Positions 1-11,217 of a stretch of 64,000 nt of DNA are shown here, one piece after another. The notes under the pieces were generated by a model. It saw only the letters and a program-made list of their open reading frames with translations, did not search any database and was not told the DNA's origin. The DNA lies in the NCBI RefSeq assembly GCF_000234665.1, contig NC_018317.1, forward strand, positions 26,001 through 90,000, given 5' to 3'. Each line of letters starts with the position of its first letter. Within the stretch, counting starts at the first letter, position 1. A program made the position numbers and the translations under genes. This DNA is from Leishmania mexicana MHOM/GT/2001/U1103 (lineage: Eukaryota; Euglenozoa; Kinetoplastea; Trypanosomatida; Trypanosomatidae).

Positions 1-3000
1 CCCCTCGAGCACAAGAAGACCCCATCTCCCTCGTTTGCCGTTCCGCACTCACAAGCACGCGTGTGCGAGAGAGAGGGAGAGGGGCGCACAGAGATAGATG
101 AAAACATGTGCGGCATACGGAAGGAGACTTTGCCCTGCCTTCTTTTCGTGAGCAGGAATTTCGTGCGAGTGATAGAGGCGTGAAGTCCAAGCACAAACGC
201 TGTGGTAGATTTTCAGAAGAAGCGAAGATCAACGAGTCGGGCAGACAGAGAGCGAGCGCGCGAGAGCGAGCACAAAACGCGACCCCTTCCCCCACCTCCG
301 CCTTCCAGCGAGCATCCACCGAAATCACCGAAGGAAAGAAACAAAGGGAAGGCGCGCAGCGAAGAGCGCATTAGGAGCTACACAGTGCGCCGGAAAAAAG
401 GTGTTTGCCTGTGCACGTACGTTTCATGCAGTAAGCAAAGGTGCGAGGACTGCACCAGCTGTGGTCGTAGAGACACCCATGAGCACGCACATGCTGCTGC
501 AGCTCACAAGAAGCAATAACAAGCGAACGAACTCGCAGGTGAGACGCGCACACCCCCCCGCACTTCAGTTTGTGGCACCATCAAAACGACCCCAAAGCGT
601 CGGCACGTACACCAAACCGCGCCTCATTTTTGTTTTCAGCGTGCCCGTTCTCTGCGGTACAACGTGAGTTAAACTCCACTCGAGGCCGGGCCTGTCCGCA
701 GGACCCACATCGCGTGGTGCAAAGCAGCCGTACACACGTGTGCACCACAGCAATGCGCCGACACACTCATCGGAGCATGGCCTCTGACTCGAGCTCCGCC
801 GCTACCCGGGGCATCCCCTTCGGGGTGGCGCAGGCTCGCCAACCAGTGGGCGGTGAGAGCCGGGGGTGGGTGGGTGGGATTCGTTCGAGTTACACGGACA
901 CTTTGCCAATCATATGGATAGCACAAGCGTGCTCACTGTCGCAGGTCGCTCCCACGCATCACCATCCACGACCGCGCCGCCGCCATGAGTCCCTCTGACT
1001 TCCCCACATCCTAGGCACTTGGCACCGTCACCGCCAGGAGGTCCCTTGGCATTGGCAAGGACCAGGGGCTGCGTGGCCTCCTCCCCGAGAGAGCGGGGGG
1101 AAGGGGGGGTGCACCGGGCCCCTGTTGACACCACGCACGGAGAGGTGTTTCCCTCCCCACACCCCACGGCATCATCAGGTGACAGAGGACAGAAACCTAA
1201 GGGCAGTCACCCACACACAGGAGCACAGACATCGACAACGAGAGGAGGCACAGCGGCGAAGAAAAGAGAAGAGGAGCGGCTGAATGCGCACTCAAAAAGA
1301 GGGAAGATGTGTGAGAGGGGGAGGGGGAGCGATCCAGGCGCATGCGCGTAAGCGCGCGCACTAGAGGTGGCGAAGCAGAAGGGAGACAAGACGAGAAGAA
1401 GGGAAAACGGTGGGCATGCGTGCGTACACCAAAATCAAGAAACAGGCGACTAAGAGTCGCGTGCGAACATGTTGATGCATGAACGAGGCATAAAGGGGAA
1501 GACGCGATATGTGAGGTAACCCACGGAGACAAGCCATGAGCAGAGCACAAGTCAATATGGAGAGAGTGAGAAGCGGAGGAGGTAATACGTGAAGAGAGAG
1601 ACGCCTCCAAGCTGAGTCTCTCCACACACAAGAAGGTGAACAGTCATGACGACGTCAAAAAGCACTGCCGCCGCGAAGCACCGCAATCGACGCCCTCCAG
1701 CGACGGTGCAACCGACACACAGAGAGGAAGAGAGAACGTTGAAACACAGAAGCGGTGATGCACAAAGGAAAACAACAAGAACCTAGAATGGTGTAAGGGA
1801 GACGGCATGAAGGAGAGGGGGGCGCGAGAAACCTGAGACAAGCTCCAAGCATCTGGAGAAGAGGAGGAAAAAAGAGAAGAGAGAAGGCGAGCAACAAAAG
1901 CACGCAATCGAACAAAGGCAGACGATTCACGACAAGAAAGCGCTGACATGCCCAGAAAGAGACCGGCAGAGGCGTTGATGCCAAGACACGCAGAAACACG
2001 GACATGCCTTCGTGACGGCACTCGCCGATACTGAGCGAGAAGAAGAGGAGGTGGGCACCAGAAAAGGCACCGGAAAAAGTTTGAAGGACCAGCAGTACAA
2101 TGACAACTCCACCCACCACGCACATCACCGGTAGTGGGTGGGTATGGGTGGGTATCTCTACGCACGCATGCGCCCATACACGCTGCGCGACTCTCCGCGT
2201 ATAATGCGGTGAAGAGCAAAAATGCAAATATGTGTATGCGCGAGTGAGGAGAGCAGCGTGAGAAGACGCAACAACCCCCATAAGCTCTTGTGCGGACGTG
2301 CGTGCACGTCCTTTTCTAGTTGTTATGCATCCACCCTCCCTCGTGTGGTCCCTCCCCTCCACCACCACCACCTCGGGCATCACCCATGCATGCAGGGACG
2401 GACAAACAACTAGCTCCGTGCTTCACATTTATACCTGTGAGAAGTCCTCTATCGTCTCCGTTATGCGTACCTGCACGTGTGTGCGTACGCCTGCCTTTCG
2501 CTGATGAAACGTGCTACATCACGCAGACATAGCTGCAAACACGTGCATGTATGCGTGCGTATTGCGACGAGATGCCCCACTCCTGCCTGTAGCCCGTTAC
2601 CTCTCTGTTTTGCCGAGATAGGCAAGCGAACCACGTGCGCACACGCACTCACTGCACAGAGGTAGATGATTTGTGTTAGTGGGAGCGAGTGCGTTCCTGG
2701 GTGGAGGAGGCGGGGAGGATGGGGGGTGGCCGCAACGGAGGTCCTCTATGTGGACTTGAGAGAGAAATCAGAGGTACCAGGCAGAAAAGAAGAAGAGAAA
2801 GAAGGCCGGCTGCGGCATCTCTCTCAATCTCGACGGAACAACAGAGGTCAAAAAGGATAGCGATGTAGATGGCGCACAGCAGCACAGCAGGAGAGTGGGC
2901 AGCGATAAAGCAGCAGTGCGAGAACGGGGGAGGGGAGGGGAGAGCCCCACGACTCCTCTACTCCGCCCCCTCCTTTCATCCACCCACTCCACCCCGCCCC

Positions 3001-3245
3001 CGTCCCTCACGGCTGGCCTTGCGCAGTAAAGCGAGTCTGCACGAAGAGAACCACAAGCAACAAGAGAGGAAATTGAAAAGAGGGTCCCACGACGTCGCCA
3101 GGAGAGAAACACGCACAAGCACACATGCAGCGGACGCTCAGGTGGCCTCGGTGGTTCGTGCAAGCTCACTTTCGTCCGCGTCACAGTTTCTCACCCTGTC
3201 CCCCGCGTTGACGTCCGCCGCGATGCGCGCATCATACGCCGCGCA
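1..3245. other. Gene-poor left end, probable 3' UTR/intergenic
   Basis: No open frame here has the composition of a real gene. The DNA is purine-rich on the plus strand with many GA and CA tracts, and the longest minus-strand frame (about 1655-2383) translates to low-complexity Ser/Leu/Cys/Pro sequence typical of the complement of such tracts. The stretch probably holds the 3' UTR of the gene ending at 3246 and spacer towards the next gene outside the window. The only recognisable element is a SIDER2-like retroposon at about 643-1195. Confidence 0.6.
643..1195 (-). mobile_element. SIDER2-like degenerate short retroposon, copy 1
   Basis: This roughly 550-nt segment matches the two segments at 34809-35391 and 39765-40347 over nearly its whole length. 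It differs by scattered substitutions and lacks a 10-nt tandem duplication (gccatgagtc) that both others carry. Reading on the minus strand gives a 5' part whose bases around 1010-1040 resemble the GGTGCCA...CTAG...GAAG core of the trypanosomatid retroposon hallmark, and a short A-rich 3' end near 645. Length, structure and position in a gene-free region fit SIDER2 elements, which are common in Leishmania 3' UTRs and can promote mRNA decay. Family assignment is by memory of the consensus; minus orientation is inferred from the hallmark and tail. Confidence 0.65.
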
Positions 3246-4487
3246 CTAAAGCACAGCGCCACCCTTATCTTCTTTACCCATCTTCAGCTTGGTGCGTAAT
3301 AATTTGCTTAAGGGCGCGGCCGTGCTGCGTGCGCCATCCCTCTTGTGTGGCGGATTCTCCTGACAAGCAGAAGGGCGGGTGAGAGGGGAACACATCTCCC
3401 GCAGAGCTCTCTCGAACTCCTTGTATGGAGAGTCGGCTGCGACGGCGGCGGATGAGCGGTGAGTGGAAGCTACGGTTGGTGCAGGCGATTCTCTCATCGG
3501 CGAACTCGCGGGCGTCGGCAAGGGAGTCGCACCCGTGCTTAGCGTGTCGCAAGCTATCTGCCGCGGTTTTCGGGTGTCTACGGTATTCCTGGGGGAGAGG
3601 AAGGGGACTGCGATGGATATGACCGTGTCACTTCGTCCGACCGCGTGCGCGTGCTCGCCAGGGCGCCGCAACAATGATGGTACACCCTCCTTGGATGGCG
3701 ACCGCCTCCCTGAGACGACGACAACCCCGTTTCCCGCCATCGCTTCGCTCCTGGTATCGGCCACGGCGGTAGGCGCGGGCGGCTCATGCTCCAGCGTGCT
3801 GCTCGCCGCCGACGAGCGGGTGATTATGGCGGGCGTGCTGTCTGTGCTGTATCGCCGTGGACTGAGGGTCGATACGAGCTCTTGGGCTACCTTTCGGGTA
3901 AAGAGCAGGACGTCGTCCTCGGTGCGCAGAGGTGGGGAAGAGGCCATGGCACGCTGGTGGCAGATCAGCAAGCTGTCGTGCCACCCAAGGAGCTCGAGAG
4001 CGACGCAAAATGCAACTTCCTCGTAGATCGATTCTGAGCCCTCGTCATAATCGGAGGCGGTGCAGCGCAGAGCAGCACGGTGAATTATCTCGCGTACTTG
4101 TGCAAGGAACTCTTTGAAGAATCTCTGCTCCTGTTGTCGCAGCATGGCGGCCCAGCAGAGCATGGAAAGCATCAGCTGGGTCTGGGTAACGGAGCCGCCG
4201 ATGGAACGGCGTATGCTGCGCACCATGCACGTAGCCTCCCACTCCTTGTTCGCGCGCTTGGATGCAGCCCAGACGTCGGTGAAGTCCTCAATGGACGCGA
4301 CAGGAGAGCCGAGCGGCGACTCGCCGCTACCCTCACTGCTGCTGCTGCCGCTCCTAGCAACTTCATTCGCCTCTTTCAGCCTCGCGTATGCGCTGAAGAG
4401 ATGATCCATCGACGCCGATGAGTCTTTTGCCAGGAGACCACCCCACTCACGTGCAAACTCGGTAAAGACGCTAGTGGAGGTCGCCAT
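3246..4487 (-). CDS. Hypothetical protein, 413 aa, conserved-looking N-terminal half
   Basis: I do not recognise this family. The frame stays open upstream to about 5204, but that part translates to Ser/His/Pro-rich low-complexity sequence; ATG at 4487 begins the balanced sequence MATSTSVFTEF. Residues 1-190 look folded and helical (a Trp-rich stretch around EWGGLLAKD, then a leucine- and arginine-rich region with LSMLCWAAML) with an acidic insert near DYDEGSESIYEE. Residues after about 200 are Ser/Pro/Ala-rich and probably disordered, with several SP/TP sites. The tail is basic (LSKLLRTKLKMGKED). No signal peptide, membrane segment or catalytic motif is evident. It could be a scaffold or cytoskeletal protein, but that is only a guess from composition. 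Confidence 0.8.
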   Translation of the reverse strand: MATSTSVFTEFAREWGGLLAKDSSASMDHLFSAYARLKEANEVARSGSSSSEGSGESPLGSPVASIEDFTDVWAASKRANKEWEATCMVRSIRRSIGGSVTQTQLMLSMLCWAAMLRQQEQRFFKEFLAQVREIIHRAALRCTASDYDEGSESIYEEVAFCVALELLGWHDSLLICHQRAMASSPPLRTEDDVLLFTRKVAQELVSTLSPRRYSTDSTPAIITRSSAASSTLEHEPPAPTAVADTRSEAMAGNGVVVVSGRRSPSKEGVPSLLRRPGEHAHAVGRSDTVISIAVPFLSPRNTVDTRKPRQIACDTLSTGATPLPTPASSPMRESPAPTVASTHRSSAAVAADSPYKEFERALREMCSPLTRPSACQENPPHKRDGARSTAAPLSKLLRTKLKMGKEDKGGAVL

Positions 4488-5605
4488 GGCGGTGCCGGGG
4501 GTGAGGAGAGAGAGGGATGGACACTGCCGATGATGGATGATGCGCACAAGATGGAGTGAGGGAGGACAAGCAATGGTGCTGGGGAAGGGAATTGAGGTTG
4601 GTGGGGAACCACAACTAAGCTGCGAGTGATGGATGAGGCACTGATGGTGATTAGGATGGCTACACAAGCCGGTTCGCGTGTGCGGCGAATACAGATAAGC
4701 AGGTGTGTCTGTGTCTGTGTGTGCGTGTGTGTGTTCGACCTCTTCCAAAGCACTGAAAGCGGTCCAGTTCGTATGGGTGCGTGCGTGCACCAGTGATGGA
4801 GGGGTGGGGATGGAGGGAAGCGGCAGAAAGCGGCGGCTGGCGGAGGAAGAGGACATGGCGAGACATGGACTGATAGTGAACAGGAGGAACGCGGCGCTCA
4901 TGGCATTCATGTAGCGACTGAACAAAGGCGCACGCGCCTGCGCAGCCGTGAAGCGAACTGGCGCGCACAGACCCGCACTGACCATAATAACGCGTATTCC
5001 GAATGGCGTGGCGCTGGTCAGAGCGAGAGAGGAATAAGACACAACGCATTTCTCTATGCGTGCGTGTGGGTGTGTAGTGATGCAGTGACTTGGCAGGAGA
5101 GAGCGCATCTGTGCGTGTGTTGGTCCATTGTCCGGTCGACGGCAGAGGTGCTGCGCTTTCCCTCTTCTCGATGGAGGAGGATGAGGGAAGGCGACAGTAC
5201 GCAACGAAAAAGGGGGCCTGGAGTAGGCAGGGCAAGGATAGGAAGCGATCTAGGGAGGGCCATCGGCCACGGAAAGAAAACACAACGCCCAGGCAACAAC
5301 TTGAGTCAGCTGCAGAAGAGACCGCAACAGGGGGCAAGAGAGGTGGGGGAGCGACAACGCCACACACATCCACAAACGCGCATACGTACGCTACAAGCCA
5401 AACGCGTCCACCGCCCCCAACGCACCCACGTGCATACCTCCCACCCGCACGCCAAGATATAATACTTTGCATCCAAGGCGATGCTCTCTCTCCCCCTCCT
5501 CCAACCTCGAACCACAACAAGGACAGCAAGACCACGAACAGGTGCACAAACAACTCTCCGACGAGATAGACAGGAAAGCTGTGAGGCAGACTCGACCAAG
5601 GCGCG
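4488..5605. other. Intergenic spacer
   Basis: About 1.1 kb between the hypothetical protein and the SURF1-like gene. It holds GT/GC-rich microsatellite (around 4700-4735) and purine-rich stretches whose complement gives pyrimidine tracts suited to trans-splicing of the gene starting at 4487. No other coding signal is seen. Confidence 0.6.
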
Positions 5606-6664
5606 CTACTTGCTTGGTTGCGAGTCATCCTTCTCCTTCGACGGCGTTCCCTCACTGTGCGTGACGATGGCAGGATTGCCTATGTCGATCTGCGCTGCGG
5701 CAGCAGCAGTGCCGATCCTCTTCAATCGCTCCACCTCCTCTACCGCCTTCATGTACGCCTGAGCCTCCGCCTGCCGTCGCGTCTCCAGCTGCATCGCCTG
5801 TTTATTCACGTGCTTGCGCAGCGCAAAGATGTCCTTCTGGCGCCGCCAGCACCGCAGCACTCCGTACAGGGAGCCAGCGGTGACAGAGAACCAAAAGATG
5901 ATGTACATGGAGTGCACTACGGGGGTGAGGTGCACATAGGTGACCTCGTCCACCTCGCGGCGACGGGGCCACGCGCGACCGCGCACAATGCGCTGGTCGT
6001 CGCCCGAGAAGTCCTCCAGCATCTCCACGTAGTAGTGGTGGGCACCATGCTTTTCAGCACTCTCCTTGAGGTGTTCCGCACCCCACCGGCGGCGGTAGTA
6101 GGTCATGGCCATGTTCCACGGCCGCACCACCAGCCATGACAGGTCCGCCGCCACCGGGCCCTCGTTGTCTGGGCTCGGGCCCCAAAAAAGAGACCCGCCT
6201 AAGAACTCCTCCTTGCGCAGAACGCCGCGGACTTGGGCAGGGGCGAAGCCCTCACCGATGTACTGTCTCAGCATCGTGCGGTGCTTTCCGGCGTCTATCG
6301 GCACCCAGCCGCGGTTCACCATCACAAACTTGCCAGTGTCCGCGACCTCGAAGGGCGTCATGACAAGGAACCCGCCGCGGCTCTCGTCCTCGTTCGCAGC
6401 GCCCTTGTACGACGGAATAGAGCGCGGGCCGACCAGACACGACCCTTCGTTATCGAACGACCCATCGAGCTTCACTCGGCGGTACTCGCACTCGTTCACC
6501 GTCGCGTTCTCGGGCGGCAAGTCTGTCAGCGGGCTCTTCTCAATGTTCTTGTGATTCTCGATCAGCTGCTTCTTCTGGCCCCTGCGGAAGATCTGCCATA
6601 TGCCAGCGTTGAAGGACATCACGCTGGTGCACAGGAACATCACACCCATGTAGTCGGGCCTCAT
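5606..6664 (-). CDS. SURF1: SURF1-like cytochrome c oxidase assembly protein
   Basis: The 352-residue product matches the SURF1 family, inner mitochondrial membrane proteins that help assemble cytochrome c oxidase (complex IV, haem a insertion). Visible family features, in order: an N-terminal membrane segment that runs into the signature GIWQIFRRGQKKQL (residues about 21-34; family pattern G-WQ--R---K); a YRRVKLDGSFDNE block like the family YRPVKVRGCFDH; a GGFLVMTPFEV...VNRGWVP block matching the family 'vNRGwvP'; and a second membrane segment near VHSMYIIFWFSVTAGSLY. A charged, probably coiled-coil C-terminal tail follows, longer than in human SURF1. ATG at 6664 was chosen because the upstream open frame is low-complexity pyrimidine-tract sequence and this start sits directly before the first membrane segment. 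Confidence 0.92.
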   Translation of the reverse strand: MRPDYMGVMFLCTSVMSFNAGIWQIFRRGQKKQLIENHKNIEKSPLTDLPPENATVNECEYRRVKLDGSFDNEGSCLVGPRSIPSYKGAANEDESRGGFLVMTPFEVADTGKFVMVNRGWVPIDAGKHRTMLRQYIGEGFAPAQVRGVLRKEEFLGGSLFWGPSPDNEGPVAADLSWLVVRPWNMAMTYYRRRWGAEHLKESAEKHGAHHYYVEMLEDFSGDDQRIVRGRAWPRRREVDEVTYVHLTPVVHSMYIIFWFSVTAGSLYGVLRCWRRQKDIFALRKHVNKQAMQLETRRQAEAQAYMKAVEEVERLKRIGTAAAAAQIDIGNPAIVTHSEGTPSKEKDDSQPSK

Positions 6665-7873
6665 TCTGCTTTTTGGCTGGTGGTGGGTGGTGGCTGAGTC
6701 GCCCTGACGACGCTGCGGCGGCAGCTGCGGAGAGTTAAACCACGGCGGCAGGAAAAGAAGAGATGACGAGAGGGCAGGTTGCGCCAACGACAGAGAGGGC
6801 CGACCACGATAGCCAGCGAGAACAGAAGAGAGAGTGCACGCGTCGGTGAGTGAGGGCGTGTCCGCGAGCAGCCTGTGAAGGAGATGAGGGAGAGAGGGAA
6901 AGGGGGGTGGGATGAAGACGTATGTGGGCTTATATGTGTTAATGTAGATAAAATGTGACGAGTGCGTGCGTGAGAGGAAGAGAGAAACGTCGCGAAGGCC
7001 CGAGACAAGCTGTCTAGTAAACACCCTCTCCCCCGGATGGCGAAACAAAGGGGGAGAGTGAAAGAGGCAGGGAAAGGTGAGCGACGTGAAGGGGAGAGGA
7101 TCGAAGGGTGGAGGGGTGGCAGGGGGCAGGTGAGTATTCGTTCAAGAAGGCGTGTTGACATGCCGGTAGGGGGTGCGTGCCAAGGTACGGGTCACTTCCA
7201 GTGAACCGCAGCATAGAGTACCCCCGCCCTACCCCCACACCCAGCGACATCCTCTCTTCACTCGTCCCCGTTTCTCCTATCATGTGGGGAGAGAGCAAAG
7301 GAGCCATTGAGGACGGCATTCAGGGGCGGCACCCTGTGCAGCCATAGCCGCCAGTGCACAGAGCGATGCACAGAGGAGTGGAGACGGCAATAAGCGCCGT
7401 TTTGTCTGCAGGTGGGGTGTGGATGCATGTGCAGCTGGGCACCAGGCGCCAATACCCCCAGTAGGTGGTGAAGCAACAATATGACAGAAGGGAGGAATCG
7501 TACTGGGAATTTGCTGCGCATTTTCACCAAAGCGGGGCGGACCGAGGGGAAAGGAGGGAGACGAGTGGCGGTGATAACGTGGCCGCCCACATAACACAGT
7601 CCAAGGTGGCAGCAGCAGCAGCAGCGGCGGCGACGGCGAGAGGAGGAGGCGACCGTCGGCAAGCCGCAGCGGCACGTCTCCCATAGCACGTGCACATGAG
7701 CACACGCGCGCGTCGAAAGAAAAGTCGATCCGAATAGAACAGGCGACGCACGGTACAGGTGAAAGAAAACGAGAAATATAGGCGGCAGATTGAGCAGGCA
7801 GGCAATGAGCCACAGAGGGATATCACAACCAACCAACGCGCACGTACACGATCGTACGCCGCTGCCTGCTCCA
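6665..7873. other. Intergenic spacer with GCN microsatellite
   Basis: About 1.2 kb. It contains a CAG/CGG-type trinucleotide run at about 7606-7640 and purine-rich plus-strand DNA, whose complement supplies pyrimidine tracts upstream of the ATG at 6664. Open frames on both strands are low-complexity and are not supported as genes. Confidence 0.6.
7606..7640. repeat. CAG/CGG trinucleotide run
   Basis: Short run of cag then cgg triplets in noncoding DNA between the coiled-coil gene and the SURF1-like gene. It is likely part of the 3' UTR of the coiled-coil gene. Confidence 0.7.
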
Positions 7874-8344
7874 TCAAACGGACGCTGCGCGGTGCGCCTG
7901 GGCATCACTGGAAAACGAGCGCAGATACGGCGACACCTCCATGTACAGTCGCTTCATCTCGAAAAAGTAGCTCCGAGACTCCTCCACAGCCTCCGCGTAG
8001 ATGTCGCACTTTTTCCGCAGACGATGTAGTTCATCATAAAGCGCTAGTACATGCGCGTTGCTGTCAGTCTTTTCAATCGCCTCGCGACACGCTTCGGCTT
8101 GCAACTTGTAGTGGTTCTCGTCGAGTTGGGACTGCTGCCGTTGCGCCCGTTCCTCCTCTAGCTTGCGCTGCAGCACCGCGTTCTCAGCCTTGAGCAGCTG
8201 GTTCTGGCACCGCAACTCAGCGAACTCATTCATCTCCTCCGCCGTGAGAGTAGGACTGCTGCTAGCACTGCCGGCGTCGGTGGGGGCAGCGGTCGAGCCG
8301 GCTGCAGCAGCAGAGGGCACTTTTGATGAGGCCGTGTTGCTCAT
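7874..8344 (-). CDS. Small coiled-coil protein, 156 aa, hypothetical
   Basis: The product starts at ATG 8344 with an Ala/Ser/Thr-rich leader of about 35 residues and then a continuous heptad-like helix: ELRCQNQLLKAENAVLQRKL (about residues 46-65), followed by a Glu/Gln/Arg-rich stretch and a second helix containing LYDELHRLRKKCDIY. This is a typical coiled coil with leucine-zipper-like spacing at its start. There is no catalytic or membrane motif. The frame continues upstream to 8590 only as pyrimidine-tract translation (Ser/Leu/Pro/His-rich), so that part is left out. Possible roles include cytoskeletal adaptor or prefoldin-like partner, but I cannot assign a family. Confidence 0.8.
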   Translation of the reverse strand: MSNTASSKVPSAAAAGSTAAPTDAGSASSSPTLTAEEMNEFAELRCQNQLLKAENAVLQRKLEEERAQRQQSQLDENHYKLQAEACREAIEKTDSNAHVLALYDELHRLRKKCDIYAEAVEESRSYFFEMKRLYMEVSPYLRSFSSDAQAHRAASV

Positions 8345-9695
8345 CGTCGCTTGCTGATGGAGAGAATGAGGCCAGTTGAAGTGATGTCTGTATGTGTCGG
8401 TGACAGTGAGAGAGGGGGAGGGGGAACTGCCAGGCGTCCTTTGTAGCTGGGCGGTGGGAGAGGCGCGTATGTGGAAAGAGTGGAAGCAGAGGAAGTTGAG
8501 CACGTACAGAAGTAAGCAAAGAGAAAGAGAGACGGGCTGCAGCGGCGTGTAGCTGATGTTGCTCGGTGGGGCGCGCCTCCACGCACACACATCGCCGGCG
8601 AGTCGAGGCTTGGAATGCCGTCAGACCGTTTCCGTGTTTCGCTTTTTCTGCAAGGTGCGGCGTAGACACACACAGACGAAGAGACCGACAGAATAAGAAA
8701 GGACGCACACACGCACGCGCACGTAGACGGTCGCACGCACTCAGCGGCGGGGCGAGGGAGGGAGAGATGGGCGGTGAGAAGAAGTGATGTAGGAGACGCG
8801 CAGAAGAGCGAAGGAGCGGCAGCACGCAACCTCCTCGCGTTGAAGCATAGAAGAGGAAAGTGATGAAAAGACACGGGCACGTGTGCACACGAACGCAAGG
8901 AAAAGGATTTGATTCCGCGCTCCATCGTCGATCGTCCACAAGCACTGTAGAGTAGACGGAAAGATGGCGGAGATGGGGTGGAGAGAGTGCACACGGCTGA
9001 TCCTCTCGCCTCTCCGCTTCCTCAACCAAGCCCCTCACGGAACCGGTTTCCTTCCAGTACACTCCCTCCCGCTTCGCCTGCGCATCGGATATCCTGTCAA
9101 TCTACGCCGTCGTGTGGGCCGCCGAACTCCAGAGCGAGAGGGAGAGAGAATCGAAGACGCGCACGCGGGAACACAAAAGTTTGGGCACAGTTGTGCTGAC
9201 GGGTTAACAGCACGGACGCAGAGAGAGAGCGATGCCGCAGGAGGGAAGGAGGAGGGGGAGAGGGGAGGGGGCCTTCCGTGAGGGGCCGCCCGCGAAGCAC
9301 ACAATGCTGAGAGGGAAAGAGGGAGGGGGAGCGGAGCCGAACCCTGAAGAGCAAAAGACGGGAAAACGAACACGGGAGAGGGAAGCGGAATACAACGGGG
9401 GAGAAGCGATAACAATGAACGGCTGCACGGAAATGGACAGCGCGAGTGGTGATGGCGGATTTTGGCTTTGGCCATCCTCTGTGGCGTGGGAGAGAAGGAA
9501 CAGACGAAACACGGAGAGAGAAGAGCCCGGGACAAGGGGGAGGCGGAGGAGAAGCACGTCACCCGAAAGGGCGGTGATAAACTGCTGTGGTCGTACAACC
9601 GAGTCGATACAAGGAGAGATCATTGAACCCGCCGTCTGCGTGTGTGGGCACGTGTGCATGCACCTTGGGTGTGTGGAGAAGGGGTGCCTCCGTCA

Positions 9696-10196
9696 TCACT
9701 TGCTGTGCGCAGGCACGCGCAGCGAAGGAGTGCTACGGCCGCCGTGCAGGTGACTGAGGGCAGTTGAGCCCAGGGAGCAGACGAGGCAGCATTCCAACTC
9801 GCGGGCAAACGGGGGACTTGAAAGGCAAAACGTGTTACCCTCCACGACAGACCGACACGTCCTCGCGCCACCAATGTCGCCGTGTCGCACCCGCGCTCCT
9901 CTCCTCTCCAAGCTTTCCTCGCCTTTCACAGCGGAGTGCGAGCCTTGTGAAAGAACGCTCACGCCGTCCTTGTTCTCTGAGTACTCCACGCCCGATATAG
10001 GCAGCTCTGGGGTGCTGCAAGGACACGTGGCGGAGCGGCCGACGGTGGGGAGCAATTCGTGCAGCGCCCGTCGCTCCTCTGCCAGCGGTGGGTCCAATCC
10101 GCAAACGACGCTTTCGTGTCGGTCAGCGACACCATCGGCTTTGCATGGCGCCCTGGGGAGGCCGCAAAGAACTACCCGGCTGTAGGCGCGCACCAT
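9696..10196 (-). CDS. Doubtful ORF, possible small hypothetical protein (166 aa)
   Basis: From ATG 10196 the minus strand encodes 166 residues whose composition is more even than surrounding spacer translations, with acidic, aliphatic and polar residues in normal proportions (for example ELLPTVGRSATCPCSTPELP). There are several cysteines but no regular metal-binding spacing, no membrane segment and no known motif. The local DNA lacks the purine-tract bias of its surroundings, which is the main reason to list it. It could equally be a chance frame or the remains of a degraded element in a long 3' UTR. Confidence 0.3.
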   Translation of the reverse strand: MVRAYSRVVLCGLPRAPCKADGVADRHESVVCGLDPPLAEERRALHELLPTVGRSATCPCSTPELPISGVEYSENKDGVSVLSQGSHSAVKGEESLERRGARVRHGDIGGARTCRSVVEGNTFCLSSPPFARELECCLVCSLGSTALSHLHGGRSTPSLRVPAHSK

Positions 10197-11194
10197 CACG
10201 GGTGTCAGCGTCTCTGTGGCGGATGCCAGCGCACACAAGGGGGGGAAGGGAGGGGGGGATGAGAGCGACACGCAAAGAAAGAAGGGGCAACAGCACCGTG
10301 AGTGTCTGTCCGTCTGTGCGAGTGCTTCGGTGTTTACGCGTGCGATGGCGAATCGCAAAAAATGGAAACGAGAGACGCAAGGCGGAAGAAAGATCAGAGA
10401 GACGGGCGAAGCTGCCAAGTTGTGCGTTCCCTTACTTCGTGCCTACATCTGCATGCGTTGGTTTGCTGGAGTGCGGGGGTGTCTCTTCTTCGCTCTGCCT
10501 GCGCTCTATGCACCTGAGCTGTGGCTTATGTGGGGTTTGGGGGACGGGAGGGAAGGGGAGGGGGGCCTCTACAGAGGCAGTGCAACAGCAGTCGCGGCAC
10601 TTTGCAGCAGTAACGGGAGAGTACACAGCAGGGCGCCGCGGGAGGAAAGTGATGGAAAAAAGCAAGTGCAGAGGAGGAGGATCAATAACGAATATCGCAA
10701 CGACGTGGTCTGGACCAGTCTCGGTGACCGCAGCTGTGAAGCAGACCACCTCTCTCACCCAGTGAGTCCAGTCACCCCCTCCCTTCTCTCTTCCGTGGTT
10801 GTGTGCGCATGCGTTACTGTGGGCGCGCGGTGCATGGAAACGGTGGCGATGGCGGAAGAGGCCGGCAACAGCAGCGAAACGCAGAAAAAGGCCAAAGGAA
10901 AATAATTTCGAGAGACGAACTTGCTGATGGTGCTGACGTGGCCGTGAAGCGCATACGTACGGGCGATGAGACACTCACAGGCACGCACACACAAACAATT
11001 ACGTGGGCGTGCGCGTGTACGTCATGGAGCAGGTCGCAAGAGAGTGGAGACGGAGAGAGTATGAGCAGCACCCACAAGTGGAGGAGAGGACGGGGAGGGG
11101 GTTCAAGGAAGGAAGACTATGTGGGGAGCGGAACAGTCGCATTGGCCGCAAGGCTGGCGGTGCCACGGAGCACCTACTGATCCGCCGGCCGAGA

Positions 11195-11217
11195 NCNGGG
11201 GGGTTGGGGGGGGGGGG
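11195..11217. other. Ambiguous bases beside long G-runs
   Basis: Two N positions (11195, 11197) precede plus-strand runs of six and twelve G separated by TT. This is a likely sequencing problem in a G-rich, possibly quadruplex-forming stretch; it lies outside any supported gene. Confidence 0.8.

Noticed and set aside
1655..2383. Minus-strand 242-residue frame
   Set aside because: Low-complexity Ser/Leu/Cys/Phe sequence from the complement of GA-rich DNA; several overlapping frames look the same.
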